From Desulforapulum autotrophicum (GTDB taxonomy: Bacteria; Desulfobacterota; Desulfobacteria; Desulfobacterales; Desulfolunaceae): a stretch of 64,000 bases of DNA. The DNA lies in contig DYJE01000018.1 of the NCBI GenBank assembly GCA_020723285.1, positions 1-64,000 on the forward strand, in the 5' to 3' direction. Both the position numbers and the translations under genes were made by a program. The notes beneath the pieces were generated by a model. The model was not told where the DNA came from and did not search any database. It saw only the letters and a program-made list of their open reading frames with translations. Below are positions 63,801-64,000 of this stretch, piece by piece; within the stretch, counting starts at the first letter, position 1, and every line of letters begins with the position of its first letter.

Positions 63801-64000
63801 AGAAAATGATTACAATGTTGTTTCCGCGGGCGACAAGCAGGAGTGGAATTCATCGACGTACTACGGCCCTCCCAACGGCAGCGACTGGACGCCTTACTGG
63901 CGGGTTGCCGGAACCGCAGCCACATCCCAGGACGACTGGGCAGTGGGTCGGGTTTACAGCTCTGCATGGAAACCTTACTGGAGACTTGACAGTGACGCGA
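60880..64000 (+). CDS. Large secreted mosaic protein (3' end beyond the window)
   Basis: The frame is open from ATG 60880 to the window end, at least 1,040 codons, with no stop. A signal peptide (about 1-26) is followed by a right-handed beta-helix like pectate-lyase-type proteins (about 28-370; repeated NCxFxNN-type turns), two PPC-like beta-sandwich segments (about 390-640), a DUF1349/concanavalin-like domain (about 660-850, containing GVMLRE), and Tyr/Trp-rich C-terminal repeats. I see no classical catalytic triad. The parts suggest a polysaccharide-binding or cell-surface protein. The ribosome-binding site is AGGGGGAG. Confidence 0.85.
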   Translation, partial: MFIFNSRFSMALRVLCLVLICAATSEATIRTVSKTSGPYTSIKAAITASNNGDTISITPDTYNESNIDLQSKTLTITSSDGVASTCIVQSNINDQSTFWIQADDSPASVIDGLTIRGDADFRLSGGAMYVNAGITVKNCVISNSYAKDGGGVYVTGCRPKFENCKFINNRSVSGDGGAAYVYHDSVTVFSNCVFTQNDATGSGANGDVIYVQGAVGMSSDAIHPATAYLINCTVVGNNSSNTLIYQYDSVMPMILTNTIVIASSTSDEAVESLVSGLSWFVQAFLEGLLGTGDPFPDPTINNTYISGNYDVNSASSGNIYTPGTSGFNVGFFNSGSGDYHLTMASSCIDAGGNGSSADMDRQPRPYYLGSGTDVGADEFNFCYLVDHEAAGTNWFNVTASQASPYRVDTARAIRTTVQTGKIRFYRILAPASGVLRIWSDNAGDLDLKGMLVEDCNGTVVRGNDDNGGDGSNFKIDYTGAEAGMYYYLAVTNKSSTQGTFDLYVRIETDGLDNICSNSVSATEMSFPQTYFNAPAGEKEKSADGVLDFEDDIDHFKIALTQPGTLMITSKTGTEPDQVLATLKDENCLDVATNVGTDSIIIEHDNRDGTTYYLAVEKNRDYSFSGTLSYGFTVRYYPLDDRVNEVTSAITPESWTDGGVATGGSVVSSSPLEGLFTLKGNGIDIGSDTFDEFYYVGKQVAGDFVLTANVVQLAQASGVTLSPEAKAGVMLREILDKSSRCGLSSITASNGFKFNLRSQYDSTGTTLGTNASESVPEWLRIQREDNTVTAFYSNNGTDWFGYGNAGSGTGVYEKQFMALDETLAHKTYAMLAVTSNDPTRDMTNIPGHNNYTYRCKIDHTSSQATRPRDLVVSMAYSGLGTKYYICQKDHTAVDNFPNDTDNRPRLANVKVGTKDFECIGPHTSSESNRPRAYHYVSYSNGVLGTRYYRCIRNNYDETPYNWLGQNNTTYWTVITENDYNVVSAGDKQEWNSSTYYGPPNGSDWTPYWRVAGTAATSQDDWAVGRVYSSAWKPYWRLDSDA

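Overview
This window looks like chromosome from a motile Gram-negative anaerobe of the Desulfobacterota type, probably near Desulfobacterales. That placement is inferred from gene content: a fused CoA-transferase, a 4-hydroxybutyryl-CoA dehydratase homologue beside an acyl-CoA dehydrogenase, many Cache/MA chemoreceptors, sigma-54-driven flagellar genes and XrtA/PEP-CTERM exopolysaccharide functions. No rRNA, tRNA, IS element or CRISPR array was found.

Bases 1-2668 are an AT-rich integron cassette array with no integrase in view. Four cassettes are separated by attC-like sites. In three of the four, the first bases of the cassette are the exact reverse complement of the inner core of the attC at its own end, which is the topological signature of integron cassettes. 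Two cassettes carry unknown single genes and two carry toxin-antitoxin pairs (TumE/TumA-like and VapBC).

Bases 2.9-10.5 kb are signal transduction on the minus strand: a Cache chemoreceptor with a sigma-28-like promoter, a hybrid kinase with a periplasmic solute-binding domain and a G10 tract at its ribosome-binding site, and a NarX/NarL-type pair whose kinase starts with a cysteine cluster. Bases 10.5-16.1 kb hold housekeeping and accessory genes (YccF, a radical SAM protein, MsrAB, TetR, a membrane protein). Bases 16.6-25.3 kb hold acyl-CoA metabolism: a fused CoA-transferase, a DEAD-box helicase, an AbfD-like dehydratase plus acyl-CoA dehydrogenase operon, and a divergent regulator made of two TetR units in one chain. 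Bases 25.6-30.0 kb hold an orphan binding protein, a chemoreceptor and a second small binding protein.

Bases 30.3-44.1 kb are a motility cluster: an AMIN/TPR protein, a sigma-54 activator with a pseudo-receiver, then flgB-flgC-fliE-fliF-fliG-fliH-fliI-fliJ, a MotE-like protein and a DUF3141 protein. Sigma-54 -24/-12 promoters precede the TPR gene and flgB. Bases 44.5-50.0 kb are a small PEP-CTERM/exopolysaccharide locus: a sigma-54 promoter with upstream repeats, a vWA PEP-CTERM protein, a double BY-kinase-like ATPase, an XrtA-type sugar transferase and an FHA-containing EBP with GAFHQA in place of GAFTGA.

Bases 50.3-64.0 kb encode mainly exported proteins: a thrombospondin-3/LRR lipoprotein, a large multidomain lipoprotein, two secreted START paralogues followed by a YadA-head-like protein, a response regulator with Glu in place of its phospho-acceptor Asp, a truncated TetR, and a large secreted mosaic protein that runs off the window end.
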